A program made the translations under genes and the position numbers. The notes beneath the pieces are model-generated. The model was given only the letters and a program-made list of their open reading frames with translations, did no database searches and was not told the origin of the DNA. 53,862 nucleotides of DNA from Acidobacteriaceae bacterium (lineage in GTDB: Bacteria; Acidobacteriota; Terriglobia; Terriglobales; Acidobacteriaceae), in the NCBI GenBank assembly GCA_030041045.1, contig JASHOQ010000142.1, positions 1-53,862 of the forward strand, given 5' to 3'. This document shows positions 36,940 through 46,925 of this stretch, piece by piece; position 1 is the stretch's first letter, and each line of letters begins with the position of its first letter.

Positions 36940-38121
36940 CTACTGCAGCGTCTGCACCTCGACCGAAAGCACGGCGGGCAGGTCGCGCACGATGGGCGCC
37001 CACGTGTCTCCCGAGTCGGCCGAGGCGTAGACCTGGCCGCCGGTGGTGCCGAAGTAAATGCCGCAATCGCCGAGCGAGTCCACGGCCATGGCGTCGCGCA
37101 GCACGTTCACGTAGCAGTTGCGCTCGGGCAATCCGCGGGCGAGCGGCTCCCACTCCTCGCCGCCGGAACGGCTGCGGTAGACGCGCAGCGCACCGTCGAT
37201 GGGAAAGTGCTCGGAGTCGCTCTTGATGGGCACGACGTAGAGCGTCTCCGGCTCGTGCGCGTGCACATCGATGGCGAAGCCGAAATCGGTGGGAAGGTTT
37301 CCGCTGACTTCGCGCCAGTTGTCGCCGGCGTCGTCGGAACGCATGACGTCCCAGTGCTTCTGCATGAAAAGCACGCGGGGCCGCGCGCGATGCATGGCGA
37401 TGTGGTGCACGCAGTGGCCCACCTCGGCGTTGGGGTCGGGAATGTACTGCGAGCGAAGCCCGCGGTTGATGGGCTTCCAGCTTGCGCCGCCGTCATCGGT
37501 GCGAAACGCGCCGGCGGAGGAGATGGCGATGAAAATGCGATCGAGATTGGAGGGATCGAGGATGATGGTGTGCAAACCCATGCCGCCTGCGCCCGGCGAC
37601 CACTTGGGGCCGGTCGTGTGGCCGCGCAGACCGGCGAGCTCGCGCCAGTTTTCGCCGCCGTCGGTGGAGCGGAAGAGTGCTGCGTCTTCTACGCCGGCGT
37701 AAACCGTATCGGGATCGCTGAGCGAGGGTTCCAGGTGCCAGACGCGCTTGAACTCCCACGGGTGCTGCGTGCCGTCGTACCACTGGTGCGTGGTGAGCGG
37801 TCTGCCGGTTTCGGCGGAAGTGTCGTAGGCAAACCGGTTAGGCAGCGCCGTGGGCGGGCCGGGCGGAGGGATGGCTTCATTCGGCAAGCCGGGCTGATGC
37901 CAGGTTTTGCCGCCATCGTCAGAGCGCTGCAGCAACTGGCCGAACCAGCCGCTGGTCTGGGAAACGTAAATGCGATTGGGATCGGCCGGCGAGCCCTTCA
38001 TGTGGTAGATCTCCCAGCCGGCAAAGAACGGGCCGGAAACCTTCCAATCGCACCGCTTGCCGTCTGAGGTGAGAACGAAGGCGCCTTTCCGCGTTCCTAC
38101 AAGCACTCGCACACTGCTCAT
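36940..38121 (-). CDS. Asp-box (BNR/sialidase-fold) repeat protein
   Basis: ATG 38121 with GGAG six bases upstream gives 393 residues starting [21 protein letters not shown]. At least six Asp-box motifs are visible ([59 protein letters not shown]), so a six- or seven-bladed propeller of the sialidase/VPS10 type is expected. There is no signal peptide, suggesting a cytoplasmic location, and the sialidase catalytic arginine triad and FRIP motif are not evident. The longer frame to 38334 is rejected because it runs through a tandem repeat. Substrate or partner is unknown; the MoaD-like neighbour may be the partner. Confidence 0.88.
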   Translation of the reverse strand: MSSVRVLVGTRKGAFVLTSDGKRCDWKVSGPFFAGWEIYHMKGSPADPNRIYVSQTSGWFGQLLQRSDDGGKTWHQPGLPNEAIPPPGPPTALPNRFAYDTSAETGRPLTTHQWYDGTQHPWEFKRVWHLEPSLSDPDTVYAGVEDAALFRSTDGGENWRELAGLRGHTTGPKWSPGAGGMGLHTIILDPSNLDRIFIAISSAGAFRTDDGGASWKPINRGLRSQYIPDPNAEVGHCVHHIAMHRARPRVLFMQKHWDVMRSDDAGDNWREVSGNLPTDFGFAIDVHAHEPETLYVVPIKSDSEHFPIDGALRVYRSRSGGEEWEPLARGLPERNCYVNVLRDAMAVDSLGDCGIYFGTTGGQVYASADSGDTWAPIVRDLPAVLSVEVQTLQ

Positions 38122-38137
38122 GATTTTCTCCGGAGCT

Positions 38138-38203
38138 GGACCTGGACTGGACCTGGGTTGGGTCTGGACTGGGCCTAGATTGGGTCTGGCCCGGACCTGG
38201 CCG
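38138..38203. repeat. 11-bp tandem array
   Basis: Six contiguous 11-base units of form GGRYCTRGNNN (first unit GGACCTGGACT) with no slippage, 17-82 bases upstream of the Asp-box gene start. The period is close to one DNA helical turn. Confidence 0.85.
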
Positions 38204-38391
38204 TCGGGCAATCTATTGCGGAACCCGCCCGCCCTGCCTTTTGCGAAGATTCTTGCCGATTTGCCTTGCAAGGTGCAAGCGAATCTGCGGCATTTTCGCC
38301 GAATTTTGCTCGCCAGGAAAGTCCAGGCTCCCAAAAGTAACGTCGGAGATGTTACCCATTAGTTGCATTTCTGAATTACTTTGGTGTCACC

Positions 38392-38397
38392 TATAAT
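38392..38397 (+). promoter_or_regulatory. Putative -10 of the S53 peptidase gene
   Basis: A consensus TATAAT lies 34 bases upstream of the preferred ATG 38432 in an AT-rich pocket. The -35 position (TTCTGA at 38369) is poor. Confidence 0.5.
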
Positions 38398-38431
38398 CCC
38401 CTCATTTAACGGGCCCAAAAAGGACTCCCCC

Positions 38432-41400
38432 ATGCGACAGCTCCCCCGCCGCAGTTTCCTTGCCCTCTTTTTGCGCCAGGGCAGAAGCACTCGATCGGTC
38501 ACCGCAAGAGCCGGTTTTCCTGCGCTGATCTTGTTGACAGGAATCGCGTTACAGACGGGGAATCTGCAGGCGCAGATTCCCGACCGCATTACCCAGGCAG
38601 TCGATGCGGGGCGGACGACAGTCCTGGCAGACCATCATCCGCAGTGGGCCAATGCCGGGAACGATCAAGGGGCTTTGCCTGCCGACGAGAAGCTTAGCCC
38701 CCTGACCCTGGTGCTCGAACGCGGCCCCGAGCAGGAGCAGGCGCTCGAGCAACTCATCGCCGATCAACACAATCCAGTCTCGCCTGCCTTTCACCAGTGG
38801 CTGACGCCGGAAGAGGTAGGCGAGCGGTTCGGGCTCTCCGACGCCGACCTTGCCGTTCTTACCGGGTGGCTGGAATCGCAGGGATTGCATGTGGATTGGG
38901 TTTCGCCCAGCCGGATTTTCATCGGCTTCAGCGGAACGGCGGGCGCGGTGGGAGCGGCCTTCGGGACCGAAGTGCACGCCTACCGGGTGAACGGCGAGCG
39001 GCGCGTGTCCGTCGCCTCCGATCCGACGATCCCGCAGGCGCTCCAGCCGGCCATCGCGGCGGTGCGCGGGTTGTTCACGATTGAAGACCGGCCGCTGAAT
39101 CACATGACGCCGCCGCAGTTGAGCTCGCCGCAGATGACGGTGACGAACGGGAGCACGACCGCCTACTACATTGCGCCGGCCGATTTCGACACCATATACA
39201 ACGTGCCCACGAGCCTGACCGGCGCGGGCGAGACGATCGGGATCGTTTCGGAATCGCGGACCGATTTTGCCGACTTCACGAATTTCGAGTCGCTGACCGG
39301 AACAAGCTTTCCCGACCCCACCGAAGTTGTGCCCACAGCTTACGGAGGCGTGGATCCGGGTGCGGCGTATACCAGTCCGCCTTCGAGCGGTACGTCGACT
39401 TCGGCGCAGGCGGAGGCGACGCTGGATGTGACGCGCGCCGGCAGCGTGGCGCCTGGCGCGAGCCTTCTGCTGATGGCGGCGACCTCAGGCAGCGGCGGCA
39501 TTTGGCCTGACGCCGAGTACCTGGTGGAGACCACGCCGGTTCCGGCCAACATCATCAACATCAGCTTCGGTGAATGCGAATCGTCGGCGGGCTCCTCGGG
39601 AGTTGCGTCCTGGAACACGCTGTTCGAGCAGGCTGCGTCCGAGGGCATCTCGGTGCTGGTTTCTTCCGGCGACTCGGGTGCTTCCGGTTGCGACACGGCT
39701 TTCACAACACCGCCCTCCAGTCCCGCGGCCAATAGTCCGAATGCGATCTGCTCGTCGAGCTATGTGACCTGCGTGGGCGGCACGGAGTTCAACGACACCA
39801 GCGACCCCTCAGAGTACTGGAACTCGGCGGATGGCGCAGGACTGCTGTCGGCAATCGGGTACATTCCTGAGGGCGGATGGAACGAGCCGGGAACTTCGGG
39901 CGATACGCAGGTGGCTGCTTCCGGTGGCGGAGTGAGCGCGTACATTGCTACGCCAAACTGGCAGACAGGGACGGGTGTGCCTTCCGCGCGGGCCGGACGT
40001 TACACGCCGGATGTTTCATTTTCGGCGTCGTGTCACGACAGTTATTTCGGCTGCATGGCCGCCGCCGGAGGCAGTTGCGTTGCCGGCTCCGATGGCAGCT
40101 ATTACTTCGTGGGCTACTGCGGAACGTCAGCCAGCGCTCCGGGGATGGCGGGCGTGACGGCGCTGCTCGACCAGAAACTGGACACGGCGCAAGGCAACCT
40201 GAACGCGCAGATTTACGCCGAGTCAGCCGCGACGGGCGCGGCTTTTCACGATGTGACGGTGGCCTCGAGCGGCGTGACCTCGTGCAGCGCCAGCACGCCG
40301 AGCATGTGCAACAACAGCATTGCCGGCCCCAGTACTCTGACTGGCGGTCAGGCGGGCTACCTGGTAGGAACCGGCTATGACGAAGTGACCGGCTTAGGCT
40401 CGCTCAACGTGACCGAATTTCTGGACAACTTCACCACCAAGCTGACGCCGACGGTGACCGTGACCCCGTCGCCCACCAGCATCACGACCGCGCAATCTCT
40501 CAGCGTGACCATTGCAGTGAGCGGCGGCAGCGGCAATCCGACACCCGCCGGAACGGTCACGCTCTCGAGCGGAACCTATACTTCCGCGGCGACGACGCTC
40601 GCGAGCGGCAGCGCCTCCATCACCGTGCCGGCGGGATCGCTGAGCGCAGGCTCAGATACGCTGACCGCGACTTACACTCCGAATTCGACCAGCTCACCGA
40701 CTTATAACTCGGCCACGGGGACGCAGTCGATTACGGTGACTGCGGCCAAGACCACGCCGGCGGTGACAGTAACTCCTTCGGCCACGCAGATTACTACGGC
40801 CGAAACGCTGACGGTGACGGTGAGCGTGGCGCCGACCAGCGGTAATCCCACACCGACCGGCTCGGTGACCCTGACGAGCGGAAGTTACACTTCCGCGGCG
40901 GCGACGCTTGCAAGCGGAAGCGCGAGCATCACCGTTGCTTCGGGATCGCTGGCGACAGGCGCAGACACGCTGACGGCGACTTATACGCCGGACACGACGA
41001 GTTCATCGATTTACAATTCGTCCACCGGAAGTGGATCGGTAACCGTGACAGTGTTACAAACACCCACGGTGACGGTGTCACCTTCGCCTTCGACCATCAC
41101 TACGTCGCAGTCGACCACGGTCACCATCACCGTGGCCGCGGCGGGGGGTTATGGCACGCCGACGGGCTCAGTGACTCTGACGAGCGGCAGTTACACCTCG
41201 GCGGCGGCTACGCTCGCGAGCGGCAGCGCGAGCATCACGATTCCCGCCGGTACGCTGGTGACCGGGAGCGATACGCTGACGGCGAGTTACACACCCGATT
41301 CGACTAGCTCGCCGATTTATAACAGTGCTTCCGGGACGCACGCGATCACGGTGAGCGCGACCAAGATTACTCCGACGGTTACAGTAACGCCTTCCTCCGC

Positions 41401-43474
41401 GCAGGTCACCACGGCCGAGGCATTCACCGTGACCGTAAGCGTCAGCGGAGGAAGCGGCACCTCCACGGCAACCGGATCGGTAACTCTCGCCAGCGGAAGT
41501 TACAGTTCGGCAGCGGCGACGCTTTCCGGCGGCAGCGCGATTATCACCATCCCTGCGGGAACGCTGACGGCGGGCGCGAACACGCTGACGGCGAGCTACA
41601 CGCCCGATGCGAACAGCTCCACGGTCTATAACTCGGCCAGCGGCACGGGCTCAGTGACGGTGACGGCGAAGCAGACGCCGACGGTGACAGTTACAGCTTC
41701 ACCCGCAAGCATCACCACGGCGCAGACGACCACGGTCACGATTACCGTGGCAGCGGAAGACGGGTACGGTGCGCCTACCGGCTCAGTCACCCTGACGAGC
41801 GGGAGCTACACTTCTTCTGCGACGACGCTTGCGAGCGGCAGCGCGAGCATTACGATTTCTGCGGGATCGCTGGCTGCAGGCACCGACACACTAACGGCGA
41901 CTTACACTCCGGATTCGACCAGCTCGCCGATTTATAACTCGGCTTCCGGGACGCAATCCATCCCGGTGACTGTGGCCAAGAATACGCCGACGGTCACGGT
42001 TTCTTCCGCTGCCTCCGTAACTGTGGAGGAATCTCTGACGGTGACCATCACCGTGAGCGGTGGCTCCGGTAACCCCACGCCCACGGGGTCAATCATTCTA
42101 ACCAGCGGAAGTTACACCTCTGCGAGCGCCATCCTTCTCGATGGCACGACCAGCATTGTGATACCGGCCAACACTTTGACCACTGGGACCGACACGCTGA
42201 AAGCGAGTTATACGCCCGACTCGAACAGCTCAGCAACCTATGGCTCCGCTTCGGGAACAACCTCGATCGCCGTAACTCCACTCGAAGGTCCGCCGGTTAC
42301 AGTTACGCCAAGCGCCTCAGACATTACGTCAGGCCAGACGTTGACAGTAAATGTGAACGTGGGCGCGGTTGCCACGTTTGCCACGCCGACCGGCTCCGTG
42401 ACGCTGACGAGTGGCAGCTACGCTTCGGCGGCGGTGACACTCACGAGCGGCACCGCCAGCTTCACGGTTCCCGCGGGATCGCTGGCCTCGGGGACGGACA
42501 CGCTCACGGCGACTTACACGCCCGACTCGAACAGCTCACTGATTTATTCCACGTCTACGGGTACGAGCAGCGTGACCGTTTCCGCGACAGTCGTACCTGG
42601 ATTTACGCTTTCTTCGGGTAATGTCACGCTGGAGCCGGGGGCAACCACGGACAATACCTCGGTGATTACGGTGACGCCTTCAGATGGCTTCAACGGGACG
42701 GTCACGCTGACGGCGGAGGTCACTTCTTACCCGCCGGGCGCGGAGGACAACCTGCCCACAATAAGCTTCGGCTCGTCCGGCGCGAGTGTCCCGGTCGCGA
42801 TCTCGAGCGCCAGCGCAGCGACGGCCACACTGACGATCTCGACGACGGCGCCGGCCACGAGTACGCTCGCGCCGCCACAACCCACAAGCCGCTGGTACGC
42901 CGCGGGCGGAACGGCCATGGCGTGCCTGGTCTTCTTCTGCATACCCCTACGGAAACGCAGCTGGCGCAGAATGCTTGGGATGGTCGTGCTTACAGCGTTT
43001 GCGGGCGTTGCGATTTCCTGCAGCAACGGGGGGTCGGAGACAGAATCCTCGCCGCCGCCGCAATCGAAGATTACGCCCACGGTAACGGTGACGCCAACCA
43101 GTTCCAGCATCACCACCTCGCAGACGCTTACCGTCAACGTCGCGGTGAGCGGGGGCGCGGGCAATCCCACGCCCACGGGAACGGTGACGCTCACGAGCGG
43201 CAGTTACAATTCCGCGGCGACGACGCTCGCCGGCGGGGATGCAGGCATCACCATTCCGGCGGGATCGCTGGCCGCGGGCAGCGACACGCTGAGCGCAACT
43301 TATGCGCCGGATGCAGCCAGCTCCTCTACTTACGTCGGCTCATCAGGTACGGGCAAGGTGGTGGTGAGCGCGCCCTCGGGCACAGGCACCACGCCCGGGA
43401 GTTACACGGTAACCGTCACCGGCACCTGGGGAGCGACTACGCAAACCACAAGCTTTATTCTTACCGTGCAGTAA
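38432..43474 (+). CDS. Giant S53 pro-kumamolisin peptidase with Ig-like repeats
   Basis: ATG 38432 with AAGGA eight bases upstream gives 1680 residues. After an export signal (about residues 30-50) comes a pro-kumamolisin activation domain (about 60-210: SPAFHQWLTPEEVGERFGLS). The S53 sedolisin domain (about 230-660) has Glu328 and Asp332 in the ExxxD motif and Ser566 in GTSASAP. Seven Ig-like repeats of about 85-100 residues follow, each with TVTVTPS near its start and GSVTLTSGSYTSAA inside, plus a different Ig-type domain. Near residues 1485-1530 are two hydrophobic segments split by a basic RKRSWRR cluster and followed by SCSNGG with Cys1530. One more Ig-like repeat and a short tail end the protein. 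It is an extracellular acid peptidase with a probable envelope-anchoring region. Confidence 0.92.
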   Translation: MRQLPRRSFLALFLRQGRSTRSVTARAGFPALILLTGIALQTGNLQAQIPDRITQAVDAGRTTVLADHHPQWANAGNDQGALPADEKLSPLTLVLERGPEQEQALEQLIADQHNPVSPAFHQWLTPEEVGERFGLSDADLAVLTGWLESQGLHVDWVSPSRIFIGFSGTAGAVGAAFGTEVHAYRVNGERRVSVASDPTIPQALQPAIAAVRGLFTIEDRPLNHMTPPQLSSPQMTVTNGSTTAYYIAPADFDTIYNVPTSLTGAGETIGIVSESRTDFADFTNFESLTGTSFPDPTEVVPTAYGGVDPGAAYTSPPSSGTSTSAQAEATLDVTRAGSVAPGASLLLMAATSGSGGIWPDAEYLVETTPVPANIINISFGECESSAGSSGVASWNTLFEQAASEGISVLVSSGDSGASGCDTAFTTPPSSPAANSPNAICSSSYVTCVGGTEFNDTSDPSEYWNSADGAGLLSAIGYIPEGGWNEPGTSGDTQVAASGGGVSAYIATPNWQTGTGVPSARAGRYTPDVSFSASCHDSYFGCMAAAGGSCVAGSDGSYYFVGYCGTSASAPGMAGVTALLDQKLDTAQGNLNAQIYAESAATGAAFHDVTVASSGVTSCSASTPSMCNNSIAGPSTLTGGQAGYLVGTGYDEVTGLGSLNVTEFLDNFTTKLTPTVTVTPSPTSITTAQSLSVTIAVSGGSGNPTPAGTVTLSSGTYTSAATTLASGSASITVPAGSLSAGSDTLTATYTPNSTSSPTYNSATGTQSITVTAAKTTPAVTVTPSATQITTAETLTVTVSVAPTSGNPTPTGSVTLTSGSYTSAAATLASGSASITVASGSLATGADTLTATYTPDTTSSSIYNSSTGSGSVTVTVLQTPTVTVSPSPSTITTSQSTTVTITVAAAGGYGTPTGSVTLTSGSYTSAAATLASGSASITIPAGTLVTGSDTLTASYTPDSTSSPIYNSASGTHAITVSATKITPTVTVTPSSAQVTTAEAFTVTVSVSGGSGTSTATGSVTLASGSYSSAAATLSGGSAIITIPAGTLTAGANTLTASYTPDANSSTVYNSASGTGSVTVTAKQTPTVTVTASPASITTAQTTTVTITVAAEDGYGAPTGSVTLTSGSYTSSATTLASGSASITISAGSLAAGTDTLTATYTPDSTSSPIYNSASGTQSIPVTVAKNTPTVTVSSAASVTVEESLTVTITVSGGSGNPTPTGSIILTSGSYTSASAILLDGTTSIVIPANTLTTGTDTLKASYTPDSNSSATYGSASGTTSIAVTPLEGPPVTVTPSASDITSGQTLTVNVNVGAVATFATPTGSVTLTSGSYASAAVTLTSGTASFTVPAGSLASGTDTLTATYTPDSNSSLIYSTSTGTSSVTVSATVVPGFTLSSGNVTLEPGATTDNTSVITVTPSDGFNGTVTLTAEVTSYPPGAEDNLPTISFGSSGASVPVAISSASAATATLTISTTAPATSTLAPPQPTSRWYAAGGTAMACLVFFCIPLRKRSWRRMLGMVVLTAFAGVAISCSNGGSETESSPPPQSKITPTVTVTPTSSSITTSQTLTVNVAVSGGAGNPTPTGTVTLTSGSYNSAATTLAGGDAGITIPAGSLAAGSDTLSATYAPDAASSSTYVGSSGTGKVVVSAPSGTGTTPGSYTVTVTGTWGATTQTTSFILTVQ

Positions 43475-43519
43475 CTCTGCTTCGCCCGGCTTGAAGGAAT
43501 GAATAGGCGCGGGCGTTGA

Positions 43520-46500
43520 CTATTTTACGGTAACCGAGAGCAGCCGCACCGGACCGAGCAGTCCCGAAGGCAGGAGGGGCGAATCGGCCTTGTACGGTGT
43601 GAAATCAGTGAATGTGAATTTCTTCTGCGCTCCAGGTTGCTGGTCGCCGATGAGCCGGTTCACCCACAGATTTGTAACTTTGATTCTAAGTTGATTCTTA
43701 CCGGGAGTTAGCGCTTGAGTTACTTCCAGTCTGAAGGGTGTCTTCCAGAGGATGCCAAGGTCGCGACCGTTGATCTGAACATCGGCTATCTCCCGGACAT
43801 CGCCTAAGTCGAGCCAAAGATGAGCGCCGGGTGTGAAGGCGCTGCGGGGTACGTTGATGGTTTTTGTGTAAGTCGCGGTTCCGGAGAAATATTTCACGCC
43901 GTGATCCGGGTTATCGGTCCAGGAAGCGAGCCGATCGAAGGAGGCGCCTACGGGCGCGCCGCGATCGGGCTCGAAGCTGACCATCCAATTCGCATTGAGT
44001 TTCTTGTCTGTGTCCGGCACCACGGTTTCGACGGGTTCCGGCACCTGGAGCGAGAGCGCCGTGGCCGGCTTATGGAAGACGACGAAGATGGATCCCCAGG
44101 GATCGAGGTGCAGAGACACAGTGGTGCGGCCGCTGCGAATTTGATAGGTAACCGGAAGTGCGGCGCCGGTTGCGGCGTCCCACAATTCCGGCTCCTTGCC
44201 ATCCACGCGGAAGGTCGCAGCCACGCGCTCCTCGCGCTCCTGGCGATTGTCGACGAAATACAGGTCGCGATCGGCGAGAATGCGATGCACGAACATCAAG
44301 TCGGTGTCGGCTTCGGGCTTTGTGTACTCAAAATCGCGCAGCACGTGGAGCGCCGCAAGCACGTCGTTGGCGGTCATCCCGGAGTAGACTCTGCCCTTAC
44401 CCACCAGGCCAACGGATGGCCCCTGGGTGCCGGTCGCCCCCCAAAGCAAATCAGCAAGCGTATGGAACTGCTGCTCATTGTCGGCGAGGCTGGGCGAATC
44501 CACGGGCTTGCTGCCGACAAGGATGGCGCCCTGCTCAACGAGCTGGGCGAGCTTGACGAGCACGGGAAGCGTCATGCGCCGGCTGCGGCCGCCGAGATAG
44601 AGAATGCGATAACTCGAACCGCCGGGAGTTACCAGGCGGCCATTTTCGAAAGACATGTGATGAAGGATCACATCGCTGTTGACAAAGTCGAACGCGTAGC
44701 CATCCGGGGCGTCTTCCATCGGCTTCCAGCCGAAGACCGCCGTGAGCGGGCCTTCTTCGCCATAAAAATAAGCCACGTCGGCAGCGAAACGGCCCTGCTG
44801 CAATAAGTAAGAACAGCGCGCAAGATAAGTGATCCATGGTCGCGCTTCATCAGCCCAGGTGTTATCGCGGTTGAACCAGAGACCGTAGGGACCAAGGGTG
44901 AGCCCGGGCGGACTATTCGGCAAAGGCTGATGCGTGGACTCGTGAATCTCAAAGCGATTGACGCCAAGCGCGAACTCGAGATCGGCAACTTTCTTGAGCG
45001 TGTTGGGCGAGAAAGACCACGCGGGTCCGCGGGAAGTCATCGATTCCGCGCCGGCAAGATTCTGCCCGTAGATGTGCGCGATGGACGCGGCGCCGCGCAG
45101 ATCGGCGAAGTAATCGATGTCCGGGCCGGGACTGCCGGCCCAAGTCCACATGGCGCCCATGGGAACGTCGGCATGGCTGCGCATTTCCATGTCGTCGCCG
45201 AGGGAGGGGCGATGGTACTCGAGCGCTTCACTGTAATAGCGCATGCCGTGACGGTGCAGCTCGTCGGCGATCTCGCCGTAGTGGTTTTCGGCAAGCAACT
45301 GGCCGAGGGTGCGGCGGAAATCCCAAAGAAAGCGGTCAGTCTCCGCGGTGCTGTTGATGACGACACCGGTGAGCGCGGGCAGCCAGGGGCGCGGATCATA
45401 GCCGCGGCGTTGCTCGAATTCGCTCAGGATGTTATCAGTCCAGTTCTGCGGGCCCACTTCGATCGAATCGGTGAGCAGCCAGGAGATGCCGGAGGGGCCG
45501 ATCTTATCGGCGCCGACGGTGTTCGCAAACAACTTCAGATAGCCGTCGACGTAGTTCTTGACGTAATCGCGATTGAGCTTGTCCACTTCAAGCCCGGTGG
45601 CTTCGGCGGATGCGGGGCCGTTTTCGTGGCCGGTGAGCGAGTAGCCGATGCGCAGAATCATCCATGCGCCCGCGGGCGGAGTCCAGTCGAGTGTGCCGTC
45701 GGGCTTCATTTTGCCGGTGAGGTCGACAATCTCGCTTTTGGGAACGAGGAATGCGGGCTGAACATCGGGGTCGCCGATGGCCCAGAAATCCCGTGCGTTG
45801 GCGTAGCCGGCGCGTTCCTCGAACTCGTTGACGCGCGCGCCGCTCGAAAGCACGAGCTCCGTGATGCGGTGGTTGCGGACGGGAATGTCCGCGGGCTGCG
45901 CGGGATAGACAATGCGGAAATAGCGGGCAGTGACGGCATCGAAGGAGACGGTGCGCTGAACGAGGCTGCTGGGGGGGATGTCGGCGATCTGGCGAAATTG
46001 CACGCCGTCTTCGCTGGCCTCGAGACGCGGGGGAATGGCGTCGCCCGTGTGATCGAAGATGCTGATCATGTCATCGGGACAAGCGAGCGTGACGGCCTGG
46101 ATCAGCTGCGGATGGCCGTAGTCGAACTCAACCCAGGAGTCGGCGCCGGGCGCCGCGGGAAGATCGAGCGCGACGGTATTCACGTCGCCGTCAGAGAGCG
46201 CGGGAAAATTGACCGCGCCGCCGCTCGCGGTGACGCGCGGATTCAATGCCGGCTGCGGCTCATCGCCGGCGGGAATCGGGTAGGCGATCACTGCGGCGTC
46301 CGCATAGAACTCGGGCGGAACGGTGACTTTGCCGTCAGGGCCGCGGCGGCCGGGCTCGTTGAAGTTCTGAAAGGTTCCGTCCACTTCGGGCGGGTGCGGC
46401 AATGCACCGGTGAACGGCCGGCCGCCCTCGACGCGCGTGGCGGTCCACACCATTTTCTTCATGCCTTGGGCGGGTGGAACCCACGGGCCGCCGGTCTCGC

Positions 46501-46912
46501 TCCAGCCGGGCGAGCTGGCAATGGCGACTTCCATGCCGTAGCTGCGCGCGGTGGAGACGGCGTAGTTAAAGGCGTGCTTCCACTCCGGCGTCATATAAAT
46601 GAGCCGTTGAGGCACCACCTGCGGCGTGTTGATGGCGCCTTCGAAGATGGTGACGCCGCCGAGTCCCGCGCGATGCATCCAGTCGAGATCGAGCTTGATG
46701 CCTTGCTCGGAGATATTGCCGTTTATCCAGTGCCACCACACGCGCGGCCGGGCGCTGTTGGGCGGATTGAGGAAGTTCTGGTAAAGAGTGTCAATATCGG
46801 CTGCGGGAGCGGCGGGCGCCTGCGCGGGCAGGTTGGCAACGAGCGGCCCAGAGCTAAGAAGAACGATGAGGAGAGAGCGGCGCAGGATCATTGGCGAATG
46901 GTCCGAATTCAT
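43520..46912 (-). CDS. GH106 alpha-L-rhamnosidase
   Basis: The 1130-residue protein (ATG 46912) has a signal peptide (LRRSLLIVLLSSGPLVANLPAQA). The GH106 core includes PRVWWHWINGNISEQGIKLD, MHRAGLGGVTIFEG and a central region with GISWLLTDSIEVGPQNW and YYSEALEYHRPS that holds acidic residues. A C-terminal carbohydrate-binding beta-sandwich follows (FSGTATYTKTINVPRSAF; LDLGDVREIADVQINGRDLG; NQLRIKVTNLWVNRLIGD). GH106 enzymes release alpha-linked L-rhamnose from plant or bacterial polysaccharides. It is the last gene of a four-gene minus-strand operon, starting 14 bases after the SDR stop. Confidence 0.93.
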   Translation of the reverse strand: MNSDHSPMILRRSLLIVLLSSGPLVANLPAQAPAAPAADIDTLYQNFLNPPNSARPRVWWHWINGNISEQGIKLDLDWMHRAGLGGVTIFEGAINTPQVVPQRLIYMTPEWKHAFNYAVSTARSYGMEVAIASSPGWSETGGPWVPPAQGMKKMVWTATRVEGGRPFTGALPHPPEVDGTFQNFNEPGRRGPDGKVTVPPEFYADAAVIAYPIPAGDEPQPALNPRVTASGGAVNFPALSDGDVNTVALDLPAAPGADSWVEFDYGHPQLIQAVTLACPDDMISIFDHTGDAIPPRLEASEDGVQFRQIADIPPSSLVQRTVSFDAVTARYFRIVYPAQPADIPVRNHRITELVLSSGARVNEFEERAGYANARDFWAIGDPDVQPAFLVPKSEIVDLTGKMKPDGTLDWTPPAGAWMILRIGYSLTGHENGPASAEATGLEVDKLNRDYVKNYVDGYLKLFANTVGADKIGPSGISWLLTDSIEVGPQNWTDNILSEFEQRRGYDPRPWLPALTGVVINSTAETDRFLWDFRRTLGQLLAENHYGEIADELHRHGMRYYSEALEYHRPSLGDDMEMRSHADVPMGAMWTWAGSPGPDIDYFADLRGAASIAHIYGQNLAGAESMTSRGPAWSFSPNTLKKVADLEFALGVNRFEIHESTHQPLPNSPPGLTLGPYGLWFNRDNTWADEARPWITYLARCSYLLQQGRFAADVAYFYGEEGPLTAVFGWKPMEDAPDGYAFDFVNSDVILHHMSFENGRLVTPGGSSYRILYLGGRSRRMTLPVLVKLAQLVEQGAILVGSKPVDSPSLADNEQQFHTLADLLWGATGTQGPSVGLVGKGRVYSGMTANDVLAALHVLRDFEYTKPEADTDLMFVHRILADRDLYFVDNRQEREERVAATFRVDGKEPELWDAATGAALPVTYQIRSGRTTVSLHLDPWGSIFVVFHKPATALSLQVPEPVETVVPDTDKKLNANWMVSFEPDRGAPVGASFDRLASWTDNPDHGVKYFSGTATYTKTINVPRSAFTPGAHLWLDLGDVREIADVQINGRDLGILWKTPFRLEVTQALTPGKNQLRIKVTNLWVNRLIGDQQPGAQKKFTFTDFTPYKADSPLLPSGLLGPVRLLSVTVK

Positions 46913-46925
46913 TTTGCCCAAAACG

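Noticed and set aside
36940..38334. Longer version of the Asp-box protein
   Set aside because: The extra 71 residues are translated from an 11-bp tandem array and lack conservation; ATG 38121 has a proper GGAG site.
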